From: Bacillus thuringiensis
GTDB lineage: Bacteria; Bacillota; Bacilli; Bacillales; Bacillaceae_G
Direction of reading: 5' to 3'
Length of the DNA stretch: 64,000 nt
NCBI RefSeq assembly: GCF_014932895.1
Contig: NZ_JACYOF010000010.1
Coordinates: forward strand, 91,610 to 155,609
Made by a program: the position numbers and the translations under genes. Each line of letters starts with the position of its first letter. Positions within the stretch are counted from its first letter, which is position 1. The notes beneath the pieces were generated by a model. It did no database searches. It was not told where the DNA came from and was given only the letters and a program-made list of their open reading frames with translations. This document shows positions 1 to 12,209 of the stretch, piece by piece.

Positions 1-558
1 ACAGATCACTTAAGCTTCGCTTTAACGCGGCATAAAGAAGGAATGGATCTCAAAAATAATTTGCTTTGGGAAATTAAGAGGTTTTATCAGAAAGAGTTTG
101 AAATTGGTCTACAAGCTTTGAACATTATTGAAGAAGAGACTGGGTTTAAACTTTCTGAAGATGAAGCAGGGTCAATTGCACTACATTTCGTTAATGCACA
201 GCAAGGAGAGCCGGCGATGCAGCAAACGGTGGCGATGACGAAAATCGTTCAAGATATTTTAAATGTTGTAAAGTACCACTATAAGATGAACTTAGATGAA
301 AATTCGTTTAATTATAGTCGGTTTGTAACGCATTTACGATATTTCGCCCAGCGTTTAATGCAGAAGGAATTAAATTCGGCCGATGATGATTTTTTATATG
401 AGCAAGTGAAAAGTAAGTATCAAGAGGCATATTGTTGTACAGAAAAAATTGAAGCATACTTACAAAAAGCACATAATAATCATCTTTCAAAAGATGAAAA
501 AGTGTATTTAACGTTGCACATTCATCGTGTAACGAAACGTAATGAATTATGTAATTGA
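1..558 (+). CDS. licT: Transcriptional antiterminator LicT (BglG family), C-terminal part
   Basis: The reading frame is open from base 1, so the RNA-binding CAT domain and part of PRD1 lie outside the window. What remains is the end of PRD1 (the DHLSFALTRHKEG region) and PRD2. PRDs are phosphorylated on histidines by the PTS and control dimerisation. The protein binds an RAT hairpin in the downstream leader and prevents termination when beta-glucosides are present. Two things support LicT over SacT or GlcT: the RAT sequence at 566-593 and the downstream bglP and bglA genes. The order licT-RAT-bglP-bglA suggests the leader between licT and bglP is its target. Confidence 0.9.
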   Translation, partial: TDHLSFALTRHKEGMDLKNNLLWEIKRFYQKEFEIGLQALNIIEEETGFKLSEDEAGSIALHFVNAQQGEPAMQQTVAMTKIVQDILNVVKYHYKMNLDENSFNYSRFVTHLRYFAQRLMQKELNSADDDFLYEQVKSKYQEAYCCTEKIEAYLQKAHNNHLSKDEKVYLTLHIHRVTKRNELCN

Positions 559-565
559 ATAAACG

Positions 566-660
566 GGATTGTTACTGTTTGGCAGGCAAAACCTAAATTG
601 ACTTTTAATGGAGTGATTCGTATGTATCACGCCGTTATGGTTAGTTTAGGTTTTTTCTTT
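566..660 (+). promoter_or_regulatory. LicT RAT antiterminator overlapping an intrinsic terminator
   Basis: Bases 566-593 (GGATTGTTACTG...GGCAGGCAAAACC) match the known ribonucleic antiterminator pattern of LicT/SacY sites. The 3' side of the RAT (AAAACC, 588-593) is also the start of the left arm of a terminator. That arm (AAAACCTAAA) pairs with TTTAGGTTTT at 645-654, followed by TTCTTT. The two structures are mutually exclusive, which is the standard arrangement for induction of the downstream PTS gene by LicT. Confidence 0.88.
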
Positions 661-690
661 TATAAAAAATGATAAATGGGATGATTGTAA

Positions 691-4133
<3,443 letters not shown>

Positions 4134-4140
4134 GTATAAA

Positions 4141-4173
4141 AAGAAGACATCAATTAAGATGTCTTCTTTTTTT
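4141..4173 (+). terminator. Rho-independent terminator after bglA
   Basis: The stem AAGAAGACATC / GATGTCTTCTT with a short loop is followed by a run of seven T. Confidence 0.9.
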
Positions 4174-4421
4174 GTACAATAGCAAGTAAAAGTGGATAGA
4201 TTTCCCGACGGTATTATTTAAAGAAGACCCTCAAAACGAAGGCCCACTCCTACCGATATTTATTTCCCACCTTCACATTTTTAAGGAAGGAATCTTTTGT
4301 CGGAAAACAATAAAATCTTATTAATTTTTATAATTAGTAGAATTTTTATAGAAATAATCCTCTTAATCTATTAAAATTATGTCGTATGATGTCAGATTTT
4401 AATACGGGGAGAGAAAATTTC

Positions 4422-6011
4422 ATGTTAAAAAAAATCATTCCAGTTGCTTTAGCATTAAGTACAGTTACTTTTTCAAGTGTATTTGCTGCACCTCCAGCTC
4501 AAGCACCTAAAGAACAAAACCGCTACATAGATGTACAAATGCTCGGTATTAACGATTTTCATGGGCAACTAGACACTGTAAAGAAAATTAACAATAAAGA
4601 TGCAGGGGGAATTGAGTACTTAGGTGCTTATTTACGTGATCGTGAAAAACAAAATCCGAATACATTAAAGGTTCATGCTGGCGATATCGTTGGAGCAAGT
4701 CCTCCTGTTTCAGCATTATTACAAGACGAACCCACGATTGAATTTCTAAATGATTTAAAATTTGATGTTGGAACCATCGGAAATCATGAATTTGATGAAG
4801 GCATTGAAGAAATGCACCGCCTTATTTATGGGGGATACCATGAAAAAACAGGGGATTTTAAAGGGGCAAAATTCCCATATGTTGCCGCAAATTTCTATAA
4901 TAAATCCACTGGTCGTCTATTTTTACCACCATTTACTATAAAAAAGGTACAAGGAGTTCCTGTTGGCTTTATCGGAGTCGTAACAACAGATGTTCCTAAC
5001 GTTGTTATGCCTACTATGCTAAAGAATGTAGAAATTACAGATGAAGTTGAAGCCATTAACAAATCCGTAAAGAAATTAAAAGAACTAGGCGTTAAATCTA
5101 TCGTTGTTCTTGCGCATAACGGAGGTACAACAGATGAGAACGGCGTAACAAATGGTGATCTTGTCCGATTAGCAAATGAAACTGATCCAGAAGTCGATGT
5201 TATTTTTGGCGGGCATAGCCACACCTATGTAAATGGAACTGTTAATAATAAACTTGTCGTACAAGCAAATTCTTATGGAATGGCTTTTGCTGATGTTGAT
5301 GTAAAGATTGATCGTAAGACAAAAGATATTGTTGAGAAAAAAGCAGAAATTGTTACAACCTACCATGATGGCATAGAGCCTGATAAAAAAATAAAGAAGA
5401 AGATGGAGAAATATCAAGAAAAAATCGCACCACTTGTCAATGAAGTTGTTGGTAAATCTACCGCTCCACTAGATCGAAAACAAAATACGGCTGGTGAATC
5501 TACTCTCGGCAATTTAGTTGCTGATGCCCAGCGTGCAACAATGCAATCCCAAATTGCTCTTATGAACCCTGGTGGTATTCGTAATGACTTAGATGCTGGT
5601 GATATTACATGGGGAGAGATATATGGCATTCAACCATTCGGAAATCAATTAATAAAAGTTAATTTAACGGGTCAAGACATTCGTGATATTTTAAACCAAC
5701 AATGGCAAAAAGACATAACAAGAATGCTTCAAATTTCAGGGATCCAATACACTTGGGATGCGAACAAGCCAAATGGAGAAAAAGTCACAAGTATTCACTT
5801 AACAAATGGAGAAGAAATTATTCCTTCTAAAACTTACAGCGTCGTTGCGAACGCATTTCTAGCTTCAGGTGGAGATGGATTTGTGTCCTTTAAAAATGGG
5901 AAAGATGCTGAAACAGGACCAACTGATTTTGAAGCATTAGTAGATTATATAAAACAAGCAAAAGAACCAATTCAGCCTATTATTGATGGGAGAATTCAAA
6001 AAATAAATTAG
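4422..6011 (+). CDS. Secreted 5'-nucleotidase / UDP-sugar hydrolase family metallophosphatase
   Basis: 529 residues from ATG 4422, which follows GGGGAGAG and opens directly into a signal peptide (LKKIIPVALALSTVTFSSVFAA). The upstream ATG at 4386 lacks a ribosome site and would bury the signal. The metallophosphatase domain shows INDFHGQ, HAGDIVG, GNHEFDEG and GGHSHTY metal ligands. The C-terminal nucleotidase domain has ADAQRAT, NPGGIRND and the substrate-binding ASGGDGF region. There is no LPXTG tail, so it is probably released to hydrolyse extracellular nucleotides. It stands alone between two terminators. Confidence 0.9.
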   Translation: MLKKIIPVALALSTVTFSSVFAAPPAQAPKEQNRYIDVQMLGINDFHGQLDTVKKINNKDAGGIEYLGAYLRDREKQNPNTLKVHAGDIVGASPPVSALLQDEPTIEFLNDLKFDVGTIGNHEFDEGIEEMHRLIYGGYHEKTGDFKGAKFPYVAANFYNKSTGRLFLPPFTIKKVQGVPVGFIGVVTTDVPNVVMPTMLKNVEITDEVEAINKSVKKLKELGVKSIVVLAHNGGTTDENGVTNGDLVRLANETDPEVDVIFGGHSHTYVNGTVNNKLVVQANSYGMAFADVDVKIDRKTKDIVEKKAEIVTTYHDGIEPDKKIKKKMEKYQEKIAPLVNEVVGKSTAPLDRKQNTAGESTLGNLVADAQRATMQSQIALMNPGGIRNDLDAGDITWGEIYGIQPFGNQLIKVNLTGQDIRDILNQQWQKDITRMLQISGIQYTWDANKPNGEKVTSIHLTNGEEIIPSKTYSVVANAFLASGGDGFVSFKNGKDAETGPTDFEALVDYIKQAKEPIQPIIDGRIQKIN

Positions 6012-6034
6012 TTTTTCATTCATCCCAAAACACC

Positions 6035-6084
6035 TAGATTACCTGTTCGCTATACCTTTTAGTGTGCAGGTAATCTAATTTTTC
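6035..6084 (+). terminator. Terminator after the 5'-nucleotidase gene
   Basis: The stem TAGATTACCTG / CAGGTAATCTA encloses a loop of about 21 bases and is followed by ATTTTTC. Confidence 0.75.
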
Positions 6085-6085
6085 T

Positions 6086-6653
6086 TGTGTGGGTTTGAAA
6101 TAAAGTCCTACCGTGGTCAACGGATTTACCATCTATATGCAAAGTACCCAAGAAAAGTAAAGTCAACAAAAATAACTTCATTCATATTGCGTTATATTCT
6201 TCTTTGCTAAATTTTATATCCACAAAACATGGTGCAGTGGGGGATAAAAAAAGGGGACTTTAAAGTGCCAAAGTTATTAGTTTTTAAGCTCTAAATTTTT
6301 GGAATGAGAAATAGAGCTTATATGATATTCTCCTCCACCAAATTTTACATCTACAGAAAAAGTTTACTTTTGTAATCTTCTAATTACCATTTTATGAGTG
6401 AAAAAGAAAATTTCATAAGCTAAAATATTTTACGTAAAAAGACACCCTAAGGTGCCTTTCTCCGACTTGAACCACTTTCATTTCATACGAATCTATCCGT
6501 ATTACCCCTTTGTTATAAATGTAAACACACCCTATAAAATAGAATCGTTTATATACCCCAGATTAAAATACAGGAAACTTGGGATTAGTATCGGAGTAAC
6601 GCCACATCCCCTATCATGATTGATATGTTACGCCTTTCAAAAGAATCTGCTTT
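6086..6653. other. Gene-free stretch
   Basis: I see no open frame with a ribosome site on either strand. An imperfect hairpin at 6438-6459 (AAAGACACC / GGTGCCTTT) resembles hairpins at 22673-22694 and 25109-25133 and has a T-run on the minus strand. The rest is AT-rich sequence. Confidence 0.5.
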
Positions 6654-6815
6654 ATAGAATGTGTCCACAATTTATATTTTACTATATTTAATATTCATTA
6701 AGTGTATTTTTTATTAATATGTATAATTACATAAAGTTTAAGGGGAAAAGAGAGTATACATTTGGTAATGTGTAATAAAGATGTGGTCCACTTACGGAAA
6801 TAGGTGGGCTATTTT
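6654..6815 (+). repeat. Dispersed structured repeat, copy 1 (second copy at 22254-22398)
   Basis: It shares long near-identical stretches with the second copy, including TATGTATAATTACATAAA and TTTAAGGGGAAAAGAGAG. It ends in a hairpin whose arms differ between copies yet still pair. The bcr1 element at 6813 sits directly at its 3' end, where copy 2 has its T-run. Confidence 0.7.
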
Positions 6816-6971
6816 ATCCCGCTATTTGCGGGCAGTAAGACCCCTAACTCAAAATTCAGCAAAAGCAAAGAAGTTAGGTGGGGGATCAACTGCCCGTAAA
6901 AGCCCGATTGGTGCGGGCTAATAATCAGCGGGGGATGAAGAAAACCCCCACTGATTAAAGTTTCACTTTAT
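6813..6971 (+). repeat. bcr1 repeat, near full length
   Basis: 159 bases bounded by TTTAT direct repeats (6813-6817, 6967-6971). It starts TTTATCCCGCTATTTGCGGG and ends AAAGTTTCACTTTAT. Internal inverted repeats include GGGCAGT/ACTGCCC, a GCCCG/CGGGC hairpin and an ATCAG...GGGGG/CCCCC...CTGAT stem. It matches bcr1 of the B. cereus group, a mobile-looking non-coding repeat that duplicates TTTAT. Confidence 0.9.
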
Positions 6972-7035
6972 ATTGGTGAGCCTGTTTGAGCATGATAGGA
7001 GGTTTAGCCTTTTTAATTTCTAAAATCAAATAGAA

Positions 7036-7074
7036 GAAGACCACCCGTCAGCCTCGTAAGCGTGGGAAGTCTTC
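7036..7074. other. Unassigned hairpin
   Basis: GAAGAC...GTCTTC with inner CAC/GTG pairing and a GTAAGC loop region. It looks like the imperfect hairpin at ends of IS200/IS605-type elements, but no transposase gene or remnant could be found beside it. Confidence 0.25.
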
Positions 7075-7209
7075 TGAATCCAATAAATAATATTTAGTCG
7101 CAACTACTCACCTTAGTAGCATTTTTCTTTAATGATATACGCATTAAAACATTGAAATATCTCTATGAAAATTATAGGGAATGTGGAAAAAAACATACTG
7201 TATTTACTG

Positions 7210-8208
7210 TTACCAACTCCCCACATTAACATCTACCTTCAACCACTTCACCCAATCCAACTCCTCTATCTTAAGCAAGCTCAACGAAACACCTTTCATA
7301 TCTAAAGAAGTTAGAAGGGTACCAACCTTTACGAACTTCACATGTAAGCCTTCCAGCTCGCATAAACGGCGAATGTCGTTTGCGAAAATGTATTGTTCCA
7401 TTAATGGTGTCGCACCTAATCCGTTAATGAGAATCGCAAAGTTGTCACCTTTTCTCCAGCGGTAAATGCTTTTTAATTTATTCATAAGTTCGATTGCTAA
7501 TATTTCAGAAGAAGATAGTGCTTCTTTACGGTAACCTTTTTCACCGTGGATGCCGATTCCGTAAAAGGCTTCATCGTCGTTTAATATGAATGAAGCTTTT
7601 CCCTTTACTGGATCGTTTGCAGGTGAAAGGGCAACTCCTAATGTATGCAAGTTTTGGATGACAGCTTGGCCAAGCGTTGTTAGTTCTTTTAAAGAATGGC
7701 CTTCAAGAGCGGCTGCGCCTAATATTTTTTGAACTAAAATGGTGCCAGCTACGCCGCGTCTTCTTTTATTAAAAGAAGCATCATCTTCAATTGAAACGTC
7801 GTCATTTACGGTGACGTGGTCAACTTGTCTTCCTTCTTCTTTGGCGATTTGTTCGGCAGCTAGAAAGTTTGCTACGTCATTTTTAAAGTTTTTTATGATG
7901 AATAAAATGCTTTTATCCTTTGGCATAAGGCGAGTTGCCGCTACAATTTGTTCCACTGTAGGCGGAGTGAAGATACTTCCGTTTACTGCCGCCGTAAGCA
8001 TTCCTTTTCCTACATAGCCAATATCAGCTGGTTCATGTCCGCTACCGCCACCGCTTATAATGACAACGTTTTGCTTCAGTTTTTCGATATCTTTTACATA
8101 AATGATGTTATGTGTCTCGTCGTAATTTACTTTGTCGTTATGTTCAAAATAAAAGCCATGCAGCATATCTTGAACAATATGTTCTACATCATTCATAATC
8201 TTTTTCAT
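7210..8208 (-). CDS. DhaK-like protein, probable DhaS co-activator (DhaQ type)
   Basis: 332 residues from ATG 8208. AAGGTGG precedes this start by 8 bases; a longer in-frame TTG start at 8247 would overlap the upstream gene. It has the DhaK fold signatures ISGGGSGHEPA and GIGIHGEKG, so the histidine that binds dihydroxyacetone in kinases is kept. The second catalytic histidine is replaced: HEPAD with Asp62, where the kinase in this window has HEPAH. There is no DhaL partner in the same transcription unit. Together with the adjacent dhaS, this fits Lactococcus DhaQ, a substrate-sensing partner of DhaS, better than a kinase subunit. A working DhaK remains possible. Confidence 0.75.
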   Translation of the reverse strand: MKKIMNDVEHIVQDMLHGFYFEHNDKVNYDETHNIIYVKDIEKLKQNVVIISGGGSGHEPADIGYVGKGMLTAAVNGSIFTPPTVEQIVAATRLMPKDKSILFIIKNFKNDVANFLAAEQIAKEEGRQVDHVTVNDDVSIEDDASFNKRRRGVAGTILVQKILGAAALEGHSLKELTTLGQAVIQNLHTLGVALSPANDPVKGKASFILNDDEAFYGIGIHGEKGYRKEALSSSEILAIELMNKLKSIYRWRKGDNFAILINGLGATPLMEQYIFANDIRRLCELEGLHVKFVKVGTLLTSLDMKGVSLSLLKIEELDWVKWLKVDVNVGSW

Positions 8209-8227
8209 TGTTCTTGCCACCTTATGG

Positions 8228-8794
8228 TTACTTTGCTGATTGCTCAAGTAAAAGTAGTAATTGATTGTTTATCATATTTTTCATGAGAGAAGACATAATG
8301 GATGGATTTACTTCACACTTACTTTCAATCCAATCTTTTATCGTTCCAACGAAACCGTGACTATAAAAAGAGGCAATCGTATTTTTTGTTTCAATAGAAA
8401 GACTTAATTTACAGCTCATGGATAGTTCATCAATAATCTTCATATATAAGTTTTTCGTATGCTCAAATAAATAGTGATTAAACGAGTTTTGCTCAATGAC
8501 TTTAAATGCATTACGGTAAAATTTTTGATTTTCATAAAAGTAATCAAATAATAAATCGAAAATGTTTTCCCATTTTTCATAGTCGAGAAAGTCTATAATG
8601 TTTTCCTTCGTTTCTTCTCTATAAATCCAGCTTAATAGTTCAAATTTATCTTTAAAATGATAATAAAAAGTTTGTCTACGCATTTGACAGTGTAACATAA
8701 TATCGCTCACTGATATTTTATGAAATGACTCTGTTTCCATTAAATATTTCAATGAGTTCGCGATTATCTTTTTAGAAATTATAGAAGAGGTCAT
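8228..8794 (-). CDS. dhaS: TetR-family regulator of dihydroxyacetone kinase, DhaS
   Basis: 188 residues if started at the second ATG (8794), which has GGG nine bases upstream. The ATG at 8803 lies too close to that site. The N-terminal helix-turn-helix reads FHKISVSDIMLHCQMRRQTFYYHF, characteristic of the DhaS/YcgE-like TetR branch. The stop is about 20 bases before the DhaK-like gene, so the two are co-transcribed. It is divergent from the fused kinase gene, with a palindrome at 8858-8879 between them. In Lactococcus, DhaS with DhaQ and dihydroxyacetone activates the kinase operon; I infer the same here. Confidence 0.82.
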   Translation of the reverse strand: MTSSIISKKIIANSLKYLMETESFHKISVSDIMLHCQMRRQTFYYHFKDKFELLSWIYREETKENIIDFLDYEKWENIFDLLFDYFYENQKFYRNAFKVIEQNSFNHYLFEHTKNLYMKIIDELSMSCKLSLSIETKNTIASFYSHGFVGTIKDWIESKCEVNPSIMSSLMKNMINNQLLLLLEQSAK

Positions 8795-8857
8795 CTGAAT
8801 CATCCCTAGAATGTTAGTAATATAAAAATTCTATCTATAAATGAAAGAGGCGTCTTT

Positions 8858-8879
8858 AGACAGATTGTCCATTTTGTCC
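8858..8879. promoter_or_regulatory. DhaS-type operator between dhaS and the Dha kinase gene
   Basis: AGACAGAT-N6-TTTTGTCC. The described Lactococcus DhaS site is GGACACAT-N6-ATTTGTCC, so 13 of the 16 half-site positions agree with the same N6 spacing. It lies in the 178-base divergent region, where it could act on both promoters. Confidence 0.75.
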
Positions 8880-8972
8880 GTTTACTATAAAACGCTTTCA
8901 TTTTAACATGAATAGTAAGAAAAAGATTTCAAATATATCACAATATATTAAAGGAAACGAGGGAGAATCACA

Positions 8973-10724
8973 ATGAAAAAGATTATAAATAAACCAGAAA
9001 CATTAGTTATGGAAATGTGCAACGGAATGGTTATGGCTCATCCAGAACTTGAGCTTTTGAAAAAATATAAAGTCATTAAGAAGAAAGAAATGAATGAAAA
9101 TAAAGTAACGTTAATTAGCGGCGGCGGTAGTGGTCATGAGCCAGCGCATGCAGGGCTAGTCGGAAAAGGAATGTTAGATGCGGCAGTGTGCGGAGATGTG
9201 TTTGCTTCTCCTTCGCAAATTCAGGTATATCAAGCGATTAAAGAGACAGCTAGTAAAAAAGGTACGTTATTAATTATTAAAAACTACAGCGGCGATATTA
9301 TGAATTTCAAAAATGGGGCGCATTTAGCGACTGAAGATGGAATCGAAGTCGACTACGTAAAAGTAGACGATGATATTGCGGTAGAAGATAGTCTGTACAC
9401 AGTAGGACGCCGCGGCGTTGCGGGAGTTATTTTCGTTCATAAAATTGCCGGTGCAGCAGCGGAAGCAGGTATGGATTTAGGAGCAGTAAAAGCTGTCGCA
9501 GAAAAGGCAGCGGCTAACGTGCGCACAATCGGTTTAGCGTTAACTTCTTGTACAGTTCCAGCGAGCGGATCACCTACTTTTACACTTGGTGAAGATGAAA
9601 TGGAATACGGCGTAGGTATTCACGGCGAACCAGGAATTAAGCGTGAAAAAATGATGTCAGCAGATGAACTAGCGAATCGTATGACAAACGATTTAATAAA
9701 AGACTTAGGAGTAAAAGATGGCGAAGAAATTGCGCTTCTTGTAAATGGTTTTGGCGGAACACCACTGCAAGAACTTTACTTATTTAACAACGCAGTTACG
9801 AGAGAATTAGCTGCTAGAAACATTAAAATCAATAGAGTATTCGTCGGTAACTATATGACGAGTATCGATATGGCCGGTATGTCTTTAACAGTAATGAAGC
9901 TAGATGATGAGCTAAAAACATTATTATCAAAAGAGTGTAATACACCTGCGTTTAAAGTAGATGGACCAGTTGAGAGTGTAGAGTACGTGAATGTACTTGA
10001 AGAGACTGAAGAAAAGGAAGTTTCCTTTGAACTAGAAACAGCGGAAGAGCACGCTGTTATTAAAGATAATGTCATTACATTAAACAACATGATTTATCTC
10101 GTTGATAAAATGAGTGACATTATTATTAAAAATGAAGTACCGTTCTGTGAGTTAGACACGCACGCTGGTGACGGCGACTTCGGAATGAGTGTCGCGAAAG
10201 GATTTAAGCAATTAAAACGTGAGTGGCATTCTATTGTAGAACAAGAAAATGTAACGATCGAATCATTCCTTGACGGTTGTTCGATGATTATTATGGAACA
10301 TTGCGGCGGCGCTTCTGGTCCAATTTGGGGTGGTGCATTCCGCGCAGCTAGTAAAGCAACAGGCGAAAAACGTGAGCTAACAGTGAAAGAGTTCGCTGAA
10401 ATGTTACAAGCGGCACTTCATGGCATACAATCTATCGGTGAAAGATCATTTGGTAGAGGAGCGGTAGTTGGTGATAAAACGCTTGTTGATGCACTTGCTC
10501 CATGTGTAGACTCTTGGATTAATAGTGCTTCAAATGAAATAGACATGAAAATTGCCTTTGAAAAAGGAGCAGAAGCAGCGGTTAAAGGAGCGGAGTATAC
10601 GAAAGAAATCGTAGCTCGCATGGGCCGCGCTGGTACAGTTGGTGAAAGAAGTTTAGGCTATCCAGATGCAGGTGCACATGCGCTTGGAGTTATCTTTACG
10701 GAGATTGCGGGTAGTTTGAAATAG
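8973..10724 (+). CDS. Dihydroxyacetone kinase, DhaK-DhaL fusion
   Basis: 583 residues, with GAGGGAG before ATG 8973. The N-terminal DhaK half (about 1-330) carries GGGSGHEPAH (His55, His59) and GVGIHGEPG (His217, the expected covalent dihydroxyacetone site). The C-terminal DhaL half (about 370-583) carries DTHAGDGDFGMSVAKGF for metal-ADP/ATP binding, GGASGPIWGGAF, and the terminal GRAGTVGERSLGYPDAGAHALGVIF. No DhaM/EIIA gene is nearby. A fused K-L chain suggests direct ATP use, as in Citrobacter-type kinases, though PTS coupling cannot be excluded. It makes DHAP from dihydroxyacetone. Confidence 0.88.
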   Translation: MKKIINKPETLVMEMCNGMVMAHPELELLKKYKVIKKKEMNENKVTLISGGGSGHEPAHAGLVGKGMLDAAVCGDVFASPSQIQVYQAIKETASKKGTLLIIKNYSGDIMNFKNGAHLATEDGIEVDYVKVDDDIAVEDSLYTVGRRGVAGVIFVHKIAGAAAEAGMDLGAVKAVAEKAAANVRTIGLALTSCTVPASGSPTFTLGEDEMEYGVGIHGEPGIKREKMMSADELANRMTNDLIKDLGVKDGEEIALLVNGFGGTPLQELYLFNNAVTRELAARNIKINRVFVGNYMTSIDMAGMSLTVMKLDDELKTLLSKECNTPAFKVDGPVESVEYVNVLEETEEKEVSFELETAEEHAVIKDNVITLNNMIYLVDKMSDIIIKNEVPFCELDTHAGDGDFGMSVAKGFKQLKREWHSIVEQENVTIESFLDGCSMIIMEHCGGASGPIWGGAFRAASKATGEKRELTVKEFAEMLQAALHGIQSIGERSFGRGAVVGDKTLVDALAPCVDSWINSASNEIDMKIAFEKGAEAAVKGAEYTKEIVARMGRAGTVGERSLGYPDAGAHALGVIFTEIAGSLK

Positions 10725-10733
10725 GAATGAGAA

Positions 10734-10770
10734 GATCCCCTCTGCCTTATGGTGGAGGGGTTCTTTATTT
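10734..10770 (+). terminator. Terminator after the Dha kinase gene
   Basis: The stem GATCCCCTC / GAGGGGTTC with a 12-base loop is followed by TTTATTT. Confidence 0.75.
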
Positions 10771-10798
10771 ATAACCATCATTCTTCCAGTGAAAAAAT

Positions 10799-11440
10799 TT
10801 ATTTGTTAGCTAATCTAGAAGCTACGTCTTTAACTTCTTTATATGCATTTTGTAATACTTCATTTGGATCTAGTACTGCTGTTCCTTGTGCACGAACGAT
10901 TTGATAATCTTCAATACCAAGGAAATTAAACATTGCTTTTAAATATTTATGAGAGTATTCCACTTCTGTATACCAATCATCATTTGTATAGATCCCTCCA
11001 CTTGCTTGTATAACAAGCATTCTTCTTCCATCTTTAAGTAGTCCCACTGATCCAGTTTCAGTATATTTAAATGTTTCACGTGCAATCATGATATTGTCCA
11101 TGTAATCTTTTAACTTTGATGGAATATTAAAGTTGTGCAAAGGTAATACAATCACATACGTATTTGCACTTTTAAATTGTTGTAAAATTTCGGACATACG
11201 CTCTGTTACTTTTTGTTCTTCATCAGTTAACTTGTGTCCATTTCCTTGCTTTTCCCATGCGCTTAAAACAGTTTTATCTATCATTGGTACTACATCATCG
11301 TATAAATTAATCTGTTCAATCGTTTCATTATTAGGAATTAATTCTTTATAAGATACTAAAAAGTGGTTAAAAACCTTAATGCTGACTGATGATGTATCAT
11401 CCACTTTCGGATGTGCGTTTATAATAAGTGTTTTGTTCAT
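10799..11440 (-). CDS. azoR: FMN-dependent NADH-azoreductase (AzoR family)
   Basis: 213 residues, the usual AzoR length, in a flavodoxin-like fold. The N-terminus TLIINAHPKVDDTSSV is the FMN phosphate loop. PLHNFNIPSKLKDYMDN and IQASGGIY are family-specific flavin-binding segments. It reduces azo dyes and quinones by a two-electron NADH-dependent reaction in the cytoplasm and is usually a quinone-stress gene. It is convergent with the Dha kinase gene and divergent from an Rrf2 regulator. A palindrome in the shared upstream region suggests joint control. Confidence 0.88.
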   Translation of the reverse strand: MNKTLIINAHPKVDDTSSVSIKVFNHFLVSYKELIPNNETIEQINLYDDVVPMIDKTVLSAWEKQGNGHKLTDEEQKVTERMSEILQQFKSANTYVIVLPLHNFNIPSKLKDYMDNIMIARETFKYTETGSVGLLKDGRRMLVIQASGGIYTNDDWYTEVEYSHKYLKAMFNFLGIEDYQIVRAQGTAVLDPNEVLQNAYKEVKDVASRLANK

Positions 11441-11485
11441 TTGTATTACCCCTTTTTAAAAGTTTTTACGTTTTAATTGCCGACT

Positions 11486-11506
11486 ATATTAATCGTCGAT
11501 TAATAT
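11486..11506. promoter_or_regulatory. Perfect dyad between azoR and the Rrf2 regulator gene
   Basis: ATATTAAT-CGTCG-ATTAATAT, an 8+5+8 perfect palindrome about 45 bases upstream of azoR. A TATAGT-like minus-strand -10 overlaps it. It is a candidate operator, with the adjacent Rrf2 protein as the natural first suspect. The binding protein is not known. Confidence 0.5.
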
Positions 11507-11651
11507 GATCTTTAATATAAGCTCTGAAATTATTTTTGTCAAATGAAATACATACTATTCTAAAAGAGCCTTTTTTTTATTTGACTAAAATTCTAAATGG
11601 TCCTAAGATACAATTTGATAACCCTTAAAATAAAAAGCAGGTGATTTGTAT

Positions 11652-12158
11652 ATGCAATATAGTGTTGGGGTTGAATATGCCTTGCATTGCCTAGTTTATT
11701 TAATCAATGCTCCTTCCAAGGAAAGTGTTGGAATAAAAGATTTGGCAGAGTTTCAAGGACTTTCTGAAACATTCCTTTCAAAAGTTTTCGGTAAATTATC
11801 TAAAGCTGACATTGTGAATTCTGTCCCAGGTGTAAAAGGAGGATACAGGTTAGCTAAGTCTCCAGAAGATATTTCTTTTTGGGATGTAATAGAAGCCGTC
11901 GAAGGCCCAAAACCTATTTTTCAATGTAAAAATATTGTACAGAATGGTCTACTATATCGAGACGAGGCTTGTAATTCTTGTGAGCCTAGCAATTCTTCTT
12001 GTACAATTAACTTAGTAATGCTTGAAGCAGAAGAACACATGCGTGAGTTTCTTCGTAAAAAGACTCTTGCATGGTTAGATAAAGAACTTGATATTGTTTT
12101 ACCTGAAAAGATAAGGGTAGATACTCGTGAATACTTCAAACAAAAAAACTCTAACTAA
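11652..12158 (+). CDS. Rrf2-family transcriptional regulator
   Basis: 168 residues from ATG 11652 (AGGTGA seven bases upstream). A winged-helix N-terminus (YSVGVEYALHCLVYL, GIKDLAEFQGLSETFLSKVFGKL, GVKGGYRLAKSPEDIS) marks Rrf2/IscR/NsrR proteins. Cysteines at FQCKN, ACNSCEP and SSCT are arranged like Fe-S or redox-sensing cysteines in the family, but the spacing is longer than the compact IscR triad. It is divergent from azoR, so it probably represses the azoreductase in response to redox or electrophile stress; this is inference from position. Confidence 0.82.
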   Translation: MQYSVGVEYALHCLVYLINAPSKESVGIKDLAEFQGLSETFLSKVFGKLSKADIVNSVPGVKGGYRLAKSPEDISFWDVIEAVEGPKPIFQCKNIVQNGLLYRDEACNSCEPSNSSCTINLVMLEAEEHMREFLRKKTLAWLDKELDIVLPEKIRVDTREYFKQKNSN

Positions 12159-12189
12159 ATCGCCATGACGAATTAGTTAGGTTTTTTTT
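12151..12189 (+). terminator. Terminator overlapping the end of the Rrf2 gene
   Basis: CTAACTAAATCG / CGAATTAGTTAG with a six-base loop is followed by GTTTTTTTT. The left arm includes the stop codon. Confidence 0.85.
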
Positions 12190-12209
12190 GTTTTTTAACA
12201 TTAATTCCA

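Noticed and set aside
7036-7074. IS200/IS605 right end or guide-RNA-like hairpin
   Set aside because: No tnpA or tnpB frame or recognisable remnant within the neighbouring gap, and no defined left end. Kept only as an unassigned hairpin.
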